The translations under genes were made by a program, and so were the position numbers. Below, in pieces: positions 4,101 through 12,392 of a DNA stretch of 41,016 nt (its first letter is position 1; each line of letters starts with the position of its first letter). The DNA comes from a virus. The notes beneath the pieces were generated by a model, which did no database searches, had not been told where the DNA came from, and was given only the letters and a program-made list of their open reading frames with translations. Where the stretch lies: IMG/VR virus record IMGVR_UViG_3300017725_000016, positions 1 through 41,016 of that record; one strand, written 5' to 3'.

Positions 4101-6545
4101 ATGACAAAACTATTAGAAGTAATGCCTACTTATAAAGACCAAGTTGAACATGAAAAGCAAATGCTTGAGCTTGGAAAACAAAGAACTAATAAAAGAAGAC
4201 AGTCTCATGTTGAGCGTGAGGAAGAGTCTGTAACGAGTTACGGAAAAGTAATGGTAGCAAATACCATAAGACCTTTAGCAATAGGTATAAAAGAATACCT
4301 TGAGACATGTGCTAAGAATACAATAGGGCAACCACCAGTAGCTTTCATGCACCTTGCAGGAGTAGACCCTGAAATATCCGCCCTCATCACAGCCAAACAT
4401 ATCATTAATACAATCACACAATACAAACCACTTACCGCTACTTGTATTAGCTTAGGTGGTAAAATCGAAACAGAAGAACAGCTTAAGAATTTTCAGTTTT
4501 TAAATCCTGAGCTTTACCAAGTAGTAAAGTTAGACCTTGATAAGAGGTCATGGAACTATGCTTACAAAAGAAGGAAGCTAAGGGAGACAGCCAAAAGAGG
4601 AGAGGTAGCTTGGACTGAGTGGACTACACCTCAAAAACTACATGTTGGTATTCGTCTAGTTGAGCTTATGGTTGAGAAGACAGGGCTAATTGAAATTGGC
4701 ACTGAGACTATCAATCGTAAAAGAACTAAGATTATTAAACAGACTCAAAAAACTAGAGAGTGGATTAAAAATAGAAATGAGTTTAACGAACTGTTAAACC
4801 CAGAGTACCTGCCAACAGTTATGCCGCCGAAACAATGGACGTCTGTAAGTGGCGGCGGTTATTGGACTTCAGAGCTACCAGAGCTTGACCTTGTTAAACA
4901 AAGAAACAAGAAGTTTAAGAAAGAGCTTGAGAACTTTAAAATGCCTGAAGTTTACAGTGCAGTAAATGCAATGCAGAACACAGCGTTTAAGGTAAACAAC
5001 TTTATACTAGGCGTTATGCAAGAGGCTTGGGACAAAGGAATAGCCATAGGCGGTATGCCGCCATTAACAAACATGGAGATACCTAATAAGCCACATGACA
5101 TAGACACTAATGCTGAGAGTAGAAAAGCATGGAAGAAACAAGCAGTCGTAGCTCATACTGAAAATGCTAGAATGTTTAGTAAGCGTTTATTGTATGCTAA
5201 AATTATTTGGTTAGCTCAAAAGTTTAAGCAATACAAAACAATTTACTTTCCATTACAATTAGATTTCAGAGGGCGTTGTTATGCTGTCCCTGCTTTTCTT
5301 AACTATCAAAGTATAAGTGGAGCTAAGGCTTTGTTAAACTTTAGTTATGGTAAAGCTATCACAAAAGAAAACAAAGGTGATTTCTGGTTAGCCGTACATG
5401 GAGCTAACATGTGGGGTAAAGATAAGCAAACACTTGAAGGTAGAGTTGAGTGGGTAAAAGAAAATGAAGACATGCTTATTAAATGTGCTGAAGACCCATT
5501 TACTAATAGACAGTGGGAAGACGCTTCATCTCCGTTTCAAGCTCTAGCATTTTGTGAAGAGTGGAGACAGTTTAAAGAACAAGGCTATGGGTTTGTCTCA
5601 ACAATACCAGTTGCGATTGATGGCTCATGTAATGGACTACAATTATATTCTTTAATGCTTAAAGATAAAGAAGCAGGAAAATTAGTTAATGTAGTGCCAA
5701 GTAAAACACCACAAGACATTTATCAGTTAGTTGCTGATAGTGTGACTGAGCGTTTAAAAGAAGAAGCACAAAAAGGAACAGTCTATGCTCAGATGTGGTT
5801 AGACTATAAAGTTAAGCGGAGCACAACAAAGAGAAGTATTATGACAATCTGTTATGGGTCAACAAGATACTCATGCACAGACTTTGTTGTTGAAGACTTA
5901 ACTAAACGACAGGATAAAGGAGAGAAGCACCCATTCTTTACAGATGTTTTTAAACCTGCAAGTTTCTTAGCAGGAATTATCTGGGACAGTATTGGAGACA
6001 ATTTAAAAAGTGCTCGAATAGGAATGGATTATCTGCAAACGATTTCAAGATTGTTAGCAAAAGAACAGTTACCTATTCATTGGATAACACCAGTTGGATT
6101 TCCAGTGTATCAATCATATCCTGAAATGAAAAGCAAACGAGTCAAAGCAATGTTAATGGGTGAAGTTATTAAACCTAGAATAAACACTGAGACTGATAAG
6201 ACCGACAAGTTGCGAATGAGTAATGCTATTGCACCTAATCTGGTTCATAGCACTGACTCTGCCGCAATGATGAAGACTACAAACATAGCTTATGAAAATG
6301 GCATTAGAAATTTTTGTAATGTCCATGATTCATTTGCTACTACAGCAGGAGATGTAGAAACATTGACTGCAAGTTTAAAGGAAGCGTTCATACAAATATT
6401 TACTGAACATGATGTGTTGAAAGAATTTAAAGAAGATGTCTTTCACCAGATACCTGAAAACTTAAGAGCTAAATTACCTGACGTACCTGAGAAGGGTGAT
6501 TTAGATATAACATTACTCAGGGAATGTGACTTTTTCTTTGCTTAA
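4101..6545 (+). CDS. T7-type single-subunit DNA-directed RNA polymerase
   Basis: The protein has 814 residues (T7: 883). Hallmarks in order: LDFRGRCYAVP (about 386; T7 DWRGRVYAV), the catalytic Asp in AIDGSCNGLQ (about 506), the Lys and Tyr in TKRSIMTICYGS (about 575-587; T7 Lys631 and Tyr639), NVHDSFATT with the second catalytic Asp (about 741), and a C-terminus ending in DFFFA like T7 DFAFA. The specificity loop region (KRVKAMLMGEVIKPRINTE) differs from T7 at the base-reading positions, fitting a different promoter sequence. AAGGAG at 4087 sets the ATG at 4101. It would transcribe the middle and late genes from the TAwAGTwCCC promoters listed here. Confidence 0.96.
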   Translation: MTKLLEVMPTYKDQVEHEKQMLELGKQRTNKRRQSHVEREEESVTSYGKVMVANTIRPLAIGIKEYLETCAKNTIGQPPVAFMHLAGVDPEISALITAKHIINTITQYKPLTATCISLGGKIETEEQLKNFQFLNPELYQVVKLDLDKRSWNYAYKRRKLRETAKRGEVAWTEWTTPQKLHVGIRLVELMVEKTGLIEIGTETINRKRTKIIKQTQKTREWIKNRNEFNELLNPEYLPTVMPPKQWTSVSGGGYWTSELPELDLVKQRNKKFKKELENFKMPEVYSAVNAMQNTAFKVNNFILGVMQEAWDKGIAIGGMPPLTNMEIPNKPHDIDTNAESRKAWKKQAVVAHTENARMFSKRLLYAKIIWLAQKFKQYKTIYFPLQLDFRGRCYAVPAFLNYQSISGAKALLNFSYGKAITKENKGDFWLAVHGANMWGKDKQTLEGRVEWVKENEDMLIKCAEDPFTNRQWEDASSPFQALAFCEEWRQFKEQGYGFVSTIPVAIDGSCNGLQLYSLMLKDKEAGKLVNVVPSKTPQDIYQLVADSVTERLKEEAQKGTVYAQMWLDYKVKRSTTKRSIMTICYGSTRYSCTDFVVEDLTKRQDKGEKHPFFTDVFKPASFLAGIIWDSIGDNLKSARIGMDYLQTISRLLAKEQLPIHWITPVGFPVYQSYPEMKSKRVKAMLMGEVIKPRINTETDKTDKLRMSNAIAPNLVHSTDSAAMMKTTNIAYENGIRNFCNVHDSFATTAGDVETLTASLKEAFIQIFTEHDVLKEFKEDVFHQIPENLRAKLPDVPEKGDLDITLLRECDFFFA

Positions 6546-6581
6546 TCAATCCGCAAATGCTTAAGAAACATAACAGGGTAG

Positions 6582-6601
6582 TAAAGTACCCTTAATAGAC
6601 A
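6582..6601 (+). promoter_or_regulatory. Phage RNA polymerase promoter P4
   Basis: TAAAGTACCCTTAATAGACA lies between the polymerase stop and the small gene at 6617. The position matches the T7 phi1.1 promoters, which also serve the primary replication origin there. It should drive the SSB, endonuclease and gp3.5-like genes up to the terminator at 8159. Confidence 0.8.
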
Positions 6602-6616
6602 AGAAAGGTTGATAAC

Positions 6617-6742
6617 ATGGATAAAGACAATGGATACTACCAACAATTCAGAACCATGCCATTAGATACGGCAGTAAGTTTTATGATGAAGGGGTGGATA
6701 ATCGAAGAACCAATAGAGGACGAAGACAATGAAGAACAATAA
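6617..6742 (+). CDS. Small acidic protein (41 aa) upstream of SSB
   Basis: An ORF of 41 residues begins MDKDNGYYQQFRTMPLDTAV and ends with a run of acidic residues (EEPIEDEDNEEQ). AAGAAAGG lies 8 bases before the ATG, which follows promoter P4. Its last 14 bases overlap the start of the SSB gene in another frame, implying coupled translation. It occupies the place of the small gene 1 to 2.5 proteins of T7, but no homologue can be named. Confidence 0.6.
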   Translation: MDKDNGYYQQFRTMPLDTAVSFMMKGWIIEEPIEDEDNEEQ

Positions 6743-7349
6743 TGTAAAGATTGTATCACCAGTTGGAGTGAGCCAATACGCATGGCTTACACAACCTGAT
6801 ACTAGGTTTGATAATGATGGTCATTACAAGACTAATTTAATTATTAAAACTGAAGACGCAAAGCCACTCATTAAACAAATTGATGATGAGATGGCGGCTA
6901 GTCTTACTCTTGCTAAAGAGAAGGCTAAAGGTAAGAAAGTTAAGGAAGGTAATGCTCCTTACGAAGCTGAAGTAGATGATGAAGGTCAAGAGACTGGAAA
7001 CACTATCTTCAAATTTAAAACTAAAGCACAAATCATTTCTAAAGATGGGAAAGTTATTCCTAATCGAGTTGCTTTGTTTGATACTAAAGGCAAACCAATG
7101 ACAGATGTAAATGTCTGGTCAGGAAGTGAGATGAAATGCTCTGCTGAACTTATCAAATATTACACTGCAATCGCAGGTGCAGGAGTTTCAATGAGACTAC
7201 GAGCTTGTCAGATAACTAAGTTAGTTGAAGGTGGTAGTGGTAACGCAAAAGGATACGGCTTTGATGATATTAAAGACGGATACGAATTTGTAGAAAGCAA
7301 AGAAAATGATGTTCAAGAAGAGACTGAAACACAAGCGTCTGACTTCTAA
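6729..7349 (+). CDS. Single-stranded DNA-binding protein (T7 gp2.5-like)
   Basis: The protein has 206 residues (T7 gp2.5: 232). An OB-fold-like body carries conserved-looking segments such as SQYAWLTQPDTRFDNDGHYK and NRVALFDTKGKPM. The C-terminal tail is acidic and ends in Asp-Phe (ENDVQEETETQASDF). In gp2.5 such a tail with a terminal Phe contacts DNA polymerase and the primase-helicase. It coats single-stranded DNA during replication and recombination. GAGGA upstream supports the ATG. The end of the gene overlaps the endonuclease gene by 44 bp. Confidence 0.85.
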   Translation: MKNNNVKIVSPVGVSQYAWLTQPDTRFDNDGHYKTNLIIKTEDAKPLIKQIDDEMAASLTLAKEKAKGKKVKEGNAPYEAEVDDEGQETGNTIFKFKTKAQIISKDGKVIPNRVALFDTKGKPMTDVNVWSGSEMKCSAELIKYYTAIAGAGVSMRLRACQITKLVEGGSGNAKGYGFDDIKDGYEFVESKENDVQEETETQASDF

Positions 7350-7731
7350 TCAAGTTGGACATAAGTATGGTTTCAGGTCAGGACTTGAGGAGCAAATAGC
7401 TGATGAGTTAAGAGGTCTGCGTGTGACGTATGAATTTGAAGAGACTAAGTTGAAATATACTAAGCCTCAAAAAATACATACTTATACACCAGACTTCTAC
7501 TTACCTAAGCAAAAGATTTTTATTGAAACAAAAGGTCTGTTTATGACAGCAGACAGACAAAAGATGAAGCTCATTAAAGAGCAACATTCAGATAAAGATA
7601 TTAGATTTATATTTTCAAATGCAAAAGCTCGAATAAGTAAAAAGTCTAAGACTACTTACGCCATGTGGTGTGAGAAGTATGGATTTCAATGGGCTGATAA
7701 ACACATACCGAAGGAATGGTTAAATGAGTAA
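7306..7731 (+). CDS. Endonuclease I (T7 gp3-like Holliday-junction resolvase)
   Basis: The protein has 141 residues (T7 gp3: 149). The catalytic PD-(D/E)xK residues are all present: Glu in RSGLEEQ (T7 Glu20), Asp in TYTPDFYLP (Asp55), and Glu and Lys in FIETKGL (Glu65, Lys67). The C-terminal half (ADRQKMKLIKEQHSDKDIRF, FADK-like WADKHIPKEW) also follows gp3. It resolves branched DNA and breaks down host DNA. Two adjacent ATG codons (7306 and 7309) are possible starts, both within the SSB gene. Its last 8 bases overlap the next gene (ATGAGTAA). Confidence 0.92.
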   Translation: MMFKKRLKHKRLTSNQVGHKYGFRSGLEEQIADELRGLRVTYEFEETKLKYTKPQKIHTYTPDFYLPKQKIFIETKGLFMTADRQKMKLIKEQHSDKDIRFIFSNAKARISKKSKTTYAMWCEKYGFQWADKHIPKEWLNE

Positions 7732-8149
7732 CGAGAGAGAACAAACTAAGTATATAATAATACACTCTACCGATACTCTACCTGAAAAAGATTTATCTGC
7801 AAAAGATGTAGCTGACCAAGACAGAAAAGAAGGTTGGCTATCATGTCGCTTTCATAAAGTTATTACTAGAGATGGTAATGTCGAAGATGGTAGAGATATT
7901 AAAATTGCAGGAGCTCACATTGAGAATAGTGAGAAAGTAACTAACGCAAACTCAATAGGAATTTGCTTAGTAGGCGGCAAAGGAATTGATGATAAGCCTG
8001 ATTGTAACTTTACCTTAAAACAGTACAATGCTTTGAGTGAGCTTGTATCTGAATTAAAATTAGAGTATAAGAAAGCTGTTATCATGGGCTACAGAGATGT
8101 AGCTGATGTCCTGTCTCCGCACTTCAACATAAAGGAGTTGCTGAGATAG
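7724..8149 (+). CDS. T7-lysozyme (gp3.5)-like protein, amidase site lost
   Basis: The 141-residue protein aligns along its length with T7 gp3.5: YIIIHSTDT, RKEGWLSCRFHKVITRDGNV, GRDIKIAGAH, NSIGICLVGGKG and NFTLKQYNALSELV. The first zinc ligand His17 is kept (IIHS). The rest of the active site is not: Tyr46 is Phe (RFHKV), His122 is Tyr (MGYRD), Lys128 is Val and Cys130 is Ser (DVLSPHF). T7 gp3.5 is both an amidase and an inhibitor of T7 RNA polymerase. Here the first activity is very probably absent and the second may remain. The gene sits in the T7 position after endonuclease I and ends the transcription unit at the 8159 terminator. Confidence 0.85.
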   Translation: MSNEREQTKYIIIHSTDTLPEKDLSAKDVADQDRKEGWLSCRFHKVITRDGNVEDGRDIKIAGAHIENSEKVTNANSIGICLVGGKGIDDKPDCNFTLKQYNALSELVSELKLEYKKAVIMGYRDVADVLSPHFNIKELLR

Positions 8150-8158
8150 TTTTGTTTG

Positions 8159-8192
8159 ACCCTGCCAGTAGCAATACTGGTGGGGTTTTTTT
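8159..8192 (+). terminator. Strong terminator after the gp3.5-like gene
   Basis: ACCCTGCCAGTA (8159-8170) pairs with TACTGGTGGGGT (8175-8186) over 12 bp, including two G-U pairs. The loop is GCAA and at least seven T follow (8186-8192). It closes the unit that begins at P4. Confidence 0.9.
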
Positions 8193-8229
8193 ATTCCCAA
8201 ATATTTAATCAAAAAAATTTAGAGAGAAA

Positions 8230-9819
8230 ATGGAAAGTAACTTTTTATATCACAGCCCATGTGAAGACTGCGGTTCTAGTGACGCTAACAGCGTTTATGA
8301 TGATGGACACACGCATTGTTTTTCATGTGGAACAACCAAGAGAGGACAGGATTTGACAACACCAGAAACTAAAACAATAAACAAAGACTTTGTTACAGGT
8401 CAAGTTACACCTCTTACTAAACGAGGTTTAGATATAACAACTCTCCAAAAATTTAATTATCAAACTGGTACATACAATGGAAAGCCAGTTCAGATTGCAA
8501 ACTATTATAATAAAGACAGACAATTAGTTGCACAAAAATTACGACACCAAGATAAAACTTTTCAATGGTTAGGTGAAGCAAAAGAGTCTGGTTTATTTGG
8601 TCAGCATTTGTGGAGAGATACAGGAAAAATGTTGATAGTCTGCGAAGGAGAAATTGACGCCTTATCAATTAGCAAAATTAATCAGAATAAATTTCCTGTT
8701 GTTAGTATTAAATCAGGAGCTCAGGGTGCAAAGAAAGATATACAAAGAGAACTTGAATGGGTTGAAGGTTTTGAATCTGTTGTCTTTATGTTTGACCAAG
8801 ACGAACAAGGTAAAGCAGGTGCACTAGCATGTGCAAAATTACTTACACCTAATAAAGCAAAGATTTGTACGTTACCTATGAAAGACGCTAACGATATGTT
8901 GGTTGCAGGTAAAGTAAAAGAATTAGTAGATTGTATTTGGTCAAGCAAAGCATACAGACCAGATGGAATAGTATTAGGTTCAGACTTATGGAATGAAGTT
9001 AAAACAGAAGATGAGTATGTCAGTGTAGATTATCCATTTGAATGTATGAATACAAAGACACATGGTCTTCGTAAAGGTGAGCTTGTTACAATAACAGCAG
9101 GTTCAGGTGTAGGTAAGAGTAGTTTCTGCCGACACATTGCTCTGCATTTATTGCAGAAAGATTTTAAAGTTGGATACATTGCATTAGAAGAAAGCGTTAA
9201 GAGAACTGCTCTTGGTATAATGGGTGTGTCATTAAAGAAACCATTACACTTAACAAGAGAGGGCGTAGATGAAACCGAACTTCACAAAACATTTGACGCT
9301 ACTGTTGGTAATGGGAGCTTTTATTTATACAATCACTTTGGCTCTACAGCTAGTGACAATCTAATATCTAAAATAAGATACTTAGCTAAGTCATGTAACG
9401 TAGACTTTGTTGTACTTGACCATTTACACATGGCACTATCAGCCGTTGGTGATGAGACAACAAATGATGAAAGAAAACTTATTGACTACACAGTTAGTAA
9501 GTTAAGAACTTTAGTTGAAGAGACAGGCATTGGATTAATATTAGTTAGTCATTTGCGTAGGTCTACTGAAGGTGACAAAGGTTTTGAAGATGGAAAGCAA
9601 GTCACATTAAGTAGTCTTAGAGGGTCAGCAAGTATAGCTCAACTATCTGACATGGTTATTTCTATGGTCAGAGATTTAAAATCAGAAAAGAATACTACTA
9701 AAGTACAAATACTTAAGAATAGATTTAGTGGTGAGACAGGAAACTGTTGTGATTTGTTTTATGATTTAGAAACAGGTTGTCTTACTGAAGTGAAAGCTGA
9801 TGTCTTAGATGACTTTTAG
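8230..9819 (+). CDS. DNA primase-helicase (T7 gp4-like)
   Basis: The protein has 529 residues (T7 gp4: 566). The N-terminal zinc finger has four Cys (CEDCG at about 12 and HCFSCG at about 35). The TOPRIM primase core shows VCEGEIDALS (about 138) and FMFDQDEQG (about 180). The RecA-type helicase domain has Walker A GSGVGKSS (about 291), Walker B FVVLDHLHM, and motif H4 in LRGSASIAQLSD with ILKNRFSGETG after it. The protein ends in an acidic tail with a terminal Phe (ADVLDDF), as gp4 does for polymerase contact. It unwinds DNA and makes primers at the fork. The start has AGAGAGA upstream. Confidence 0.95.
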   Translation: MESNFLYHSPCEDCGSSDANSVYDDGHTHCFSCGTTKRGQDLTTPETKTINKDFVTGQVTPLTKRGLDITTLQKFNYQTGTYNGKPVQIANYYNKDRQLVAQKLRHQDKTFQWLGEAKESGLFGQHLWRDTGKMLIVCEGEIDALSISKINQNKFPVVSIKSGAQGAKKDIQRELEWVEGFESVVFMFDQDEQGKAGALACAKLLTPNKAKICTLPMKDANDMLVAGKVKELVDCIWSSKAYRPDGIVLGSDLWNEVKTEDEYVSVDYPFECMNTKTHGLRKGELVTITAGSGVGKSSFCRHIALHLLQKDFKVGYIALEESVKRTALGIMGVSLKKPLHLTREGVDETELHKTFDATVGNGSFYLYNHFGSTASDNLISKIRYLAKSCNVDFVVLDHLHMALSAVGDETTNDERKLIDYTVSKLRTLVEETGIGLILVSHLRRSTEGDKGFEDGKQVTLSSLRGSASIAQLSDMVISMVRDLKSEKNTTKVQILKNRFSGETGNCCDLFYDLETGCLTEVKADVLDDF

Positions 9820-10015
9820 GAGAAATGCTAGGCAATGGACACACATAGTAATGGAAGCATTAGCCGAAGCAAAGATACAACGAGATAAAATAATTACTAT
9901 TCATGTAGCTAAAGATAAATCTTTTATGGTTGTTGAAGAAGCAATCATGGCGTTGATGGCTGACGGCGTAGAAGCCGCCTTCCGTTTAGACATACAAAAA
10001 CACACATTACATTAG
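9809..10015 (+). CDS. Small hypothetical protein (68 aa)
   Basis: The ORF overlaps the last 11 bases of the primase-helicase gene and ends 9 bases before the next gene. The sequence starts MTFRRNARQWTHIVMEALAE and shows alternating helix and strand patterns without a membrane segment. The ribosome site is unclear for the ATG at 9809; a start at the in-frame ATG 9851 is also possible. No family recognised. Its place in the replication operon suggests an accessory role only by association. Confidence 0.55.
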   Translation: MTFRRNARQWTHIVMEALAEAKIQRDKIITIHVAKDKSFMVVEEAIMALMADGVEAAFRLDIQKHTLH

Positions 10016-10024
10016 GAGAACATA

Positions 10025-10306
10025 TTGACATTACCAACAGTAACTAAGAAAGTATTAAATGCAGATTATGTGCAGGTCACATGGTCTGACATAAATAGCA
10101 ATTCTTCTTGGCTGTCTTTGAAGGACGCCCTCAATAGTAAAGTTACAATTTGTATCTCAACTGGTTGGTTAATTAAAAAAGATAATGATGTGCACATAGT
10201 TGTTTCAGATGTGAACTTCAATGATGATGGAACATTAGGAGATGTAGGTAACATAACTACCATGCCTTCTAGCAATGTAATTAAAGTTAAGAAGATAAAA
10301 TTATGA
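10025..10306 (+). CDS. Conserved-looking phage hypothetical protein (93 aa, TTG start)
   Basis: The start is TTG at 10025, supported by TTAGGAGAA eight bases upstream; no in-frame ATG gives a sensible protein. It begins MTLPTVTKKVLNADYVQVTW and continues with a WLSLKDALNSKVTICISTGW segment and a VGNITTMPSSNVIKV end, a beta-rich pattern without membrane helices. It overlaps the DNA polymerase gene by 4 bp (ATGA). I associate similar short proteins with marine phage replication clusters, but no function is known. Confidence 0.65.
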   Translation: MTLPTVTKKVLNADYVQVTWSDINSNSSWLSLKDALNSKVTICISTGWLIKKDNDVHIVVSDVNFNDDGTLGDVGNITTMPSSNVIKVKKIKL

Positions 10307-12000
10307 GATATTGTTTTGACATAGAGACAGATGGATTTCTTGAGGACTGCTCAACAGTTCATTGTATTGTCTTAAAAAATATTGACACGAATGAAATATT
10401 AAAACCCACAAATGAAGAAGCGGTTAGACTTTTAGAGAACGCAGATTTAATTGCAGGTCATAACATAATTAAGTTTGATATACCTGTACTAGAGAAATTT
10501 TTTGGCTTTAAAACTAAAGCTAAAATTTTCGATACAATCGTAGCAACTCGTTTGTTGTTCCCAGATATTAGGGACAGTGACTTTAAACGAAATGACTTCC
10601 CTGCGAATTGTATTGGTCGACACAGCTTGAAAGCGTGGGGTTATAGGGTGGGCAATTACAAGGAAGCATTTGATACAGACTGGAAAACATTTAGTCCTGC
10701 TATGCTAGACTATTGTGTTCAAGATGTAGAAGTCACTCACAGTTTATTTACTATGATACATAACAGAGGTTACTCTGAACAAGCAATGGACTTAGAACAT
10801 GAGGTAGCTACACTTATCTACACTCAAGAGAAACATGGTTTTACTTTTTATAAAGAGAAAGCCGAAGCATTGTATTCTAAATTAAATGCAAGACGCATGG
10901 AATTAGAAGAGGAACTATCTAAAATATTTTTACCTATTACTACTAAAAGAGTATCAGAGAAAACAGGTAAACAATTAAAAGATAAAGTAACAGTCTTTAA
11001 TCCATCAAGCAGACTACACATAGCTGATAGATTAAAAGAAAAATATAACTGGCAACCAGAAGAATTTACACCAGATGGTAAACCTAAATTAGATGACTCA
11101 GTGTTATCACAACTGGAATATCCTGAAGCAAAAATTTTATGCGAACATTTTTTATTAGATAAAAGAATAGCACAACTAGCTACAGGCAATCAGGCATGGT
11201 TAAAGGTAGAACGTAACGGAAAGATACATGGTGTATGTAATACTAACTCAACTGTTACAGCCAGAGCTACACATTCCTCACCAAACTTAGCACAGATTCC
11301 TAGTGTGTCTGTTCCATTTGGAAAAGAATGTAGAGAATTATTTACTGTACCCAAAGGTAAGAAGCTAGTGGGTATAGATATTTCTGGTCTTGAAATACGA
11401 ATGTTATGTCACTTCATGTCTAAGTATGATGATGGAGAATATACTAAAGTTGTATTAGATGGTGACATACACACAGAGACACAGAAACTTGCAGGGCTAG
11501 AATCAAGAGACCTTGCAAAAAGATTTTACTATTGCTTTTTATATGGTGGTGGTGTCAAAAAAATATCACAAGTAATTGGCAAGAAAGTTAGTGAAGCGTC
11601 TAAAGTTAAAAAGCGTTTCTTAAATAATTTACCTGCGTTGAATAAACTTATTACGCAAGTACAATCTGCGGCGGAGCGTGGATACCTCGTTGGTCTTGAT
11701 AAGAGACACATTAAAGTTAGGTCACCACACGCCGCACTGAATACTTTATTACAATCTGGTGGAGCTCTTGTTTGTAAACAATGGCTTGTTGAATTTGATA
11801 AAGAAATAAAAAAGATACCTGAGGCACAACAAGTGGTTTGGGTGCATGATGAAATACAAGTCGAATGTCTTGAGAAAGACGCTGAGACTGTTGGTAGACT
11901 AGCTGTCGAATGTATCAAACGAACTGGCGATTACTTCCAATTAAGACTTCCTCTTACAGGGGAATTTAACATAGGAAATAATTGGAGCGAAACACACTAA
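10303..12000 (+). CDS. Family A DNA polymerase with 3'-5' exonuclease (T7 gp5-like)
   Basis: The protein has 565 residues against 704 in T7. Exonuclease motifs: FDIETDGF (residues 5-12), GHNIIKFDIP and YCVQDVEVT. Polymerase motifs: TARATHSSPNLAQIPS, motif A GIDISGLEIR (about 356), motif B RDLAKRFYYCFLYGGG (about 402) and motif C WVHDEIQVE (about 512). All catalytic acids are present. The region between exonuclease and palm is short, leaving no room for the 76-residue loop that binds thioredoxin in T7. Processivity must come from elsewhere or be lower. It replicates the phage genome together with the primase-helicase and SSB. Confidence 0.95.
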   Translation: MRYCFDIETDGFLEDCSTVHCIVLKNIDTNEILKPTNEEAVRLLENADLIAGHNIIKFDIPVLEKFFGFKTKAKIFDTIVATRLLFPDIRDSDFKRNDFPANCIGRHSLKAWGYRVGNYKEAFDTDWKTFSPAMLDYCVQDVEVTHSLFTMIHNRGYSEQAMDLEHEVATLIYTQEKHGFTFYKEKAEALYSKLNARRMELEEELSKIFLPITTKRVSEKTGKQLKDKVTVFNPSSRLHIADRLKEKYNWQPEEFTPDGKPKLDDSVLSQLEYPEAKILCEHFLLDKRIAQLATGNQAWLKVERNGKIHGVCNTNSTVTARATHSSPNLAQIPSVSVPFGKECRELFTVPKGKKLVGIDISGLEIRMLCHFMSKYDDGEYTKVVLDGDIHTETQKLAGLESRDLAKRFYYCFLYGGGVKKISQVIGKKVSEASKVKKRFLNNLPALNKLITQVQSAAERGYLVGLDKRHIKVRSPHAALNTLLQSGGALVCKQWLVEFDKEIKKIPEAQQVVWVHDEIQVECLEKDAETVGRLAVECIKRTGDYFQLRLPLTGEFNIGNNWSETH

Positions 12001-12392
12001 TGAAAAATAATAAGTTTGATATTGATTTAAAATATGGTCAAGAGCGAGAACAAAAAGTAGCGTCATTGTTAGACGCAGATAAAAATAAAATAGAAGTTAA
12101 AACAGAAAGAGACTGGTGGTATAAAACTGGTAACATAGCAATAGAGGTAGAGTGTTGGGGTAAACCCAGTGGACTATCTGTTACTAAAGCTGACTGGTGG
12201 ATACACATACTAGCTAAAGGTGATAAAGATTATTGTAAACTTATCTTTGATGTACCTCAGCTAAAAGAAATAGCAGAAAAATTTAAAGACAATTACAAAA
12301 TGATTGGAGATAATCATGCCGCTAAGTGCATACTTATTCCACTCAAAGAATTGTTTAACAAGAAAACAATAACCGAGAGGACAGTACAATGA
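12000..12392 (+). CDS. Putative PD-(D/E)xK nuclease-fold protein (130 aa)
   Basis: It starts at 12000 in a TAATG overlap with the polymerase stop. The protein has the strand-turn pattern of the restriction-nuclease fold: an acidic residue in SLLDADKN, then IEVKTERDWWYKTGN with the E-x-K pair (about residues 33-35), then IAIEVECWGKPSGLSVTKAD. The residue set suggests a metal-dependent DNA nuclease acting in replication, recombination or host DNA degradation. No specific family can be named. It overlaps the exonuclease gene by 4 bp, so it is co-translated with replication proteins. Confidence 0.65.
   Translation: MKNNKFDIDLKYGQEREQKVASLLDADKNKIEVKTERDWWYKTGNIAIEVECWGKPSGLSVTKADWWIHILAKGDKDYCKLIFDVPQLKEIAEKFKDNYKMIGDNHAAKCILIPLKELFNKKTITERTVQ

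Noticed and set aside
8156-8356. 66-residue frame over the terminator and primase start
   Set aside because: It begins inside the 8159 terminator stem and runs through the zinc-finger part of the primase in another frame.
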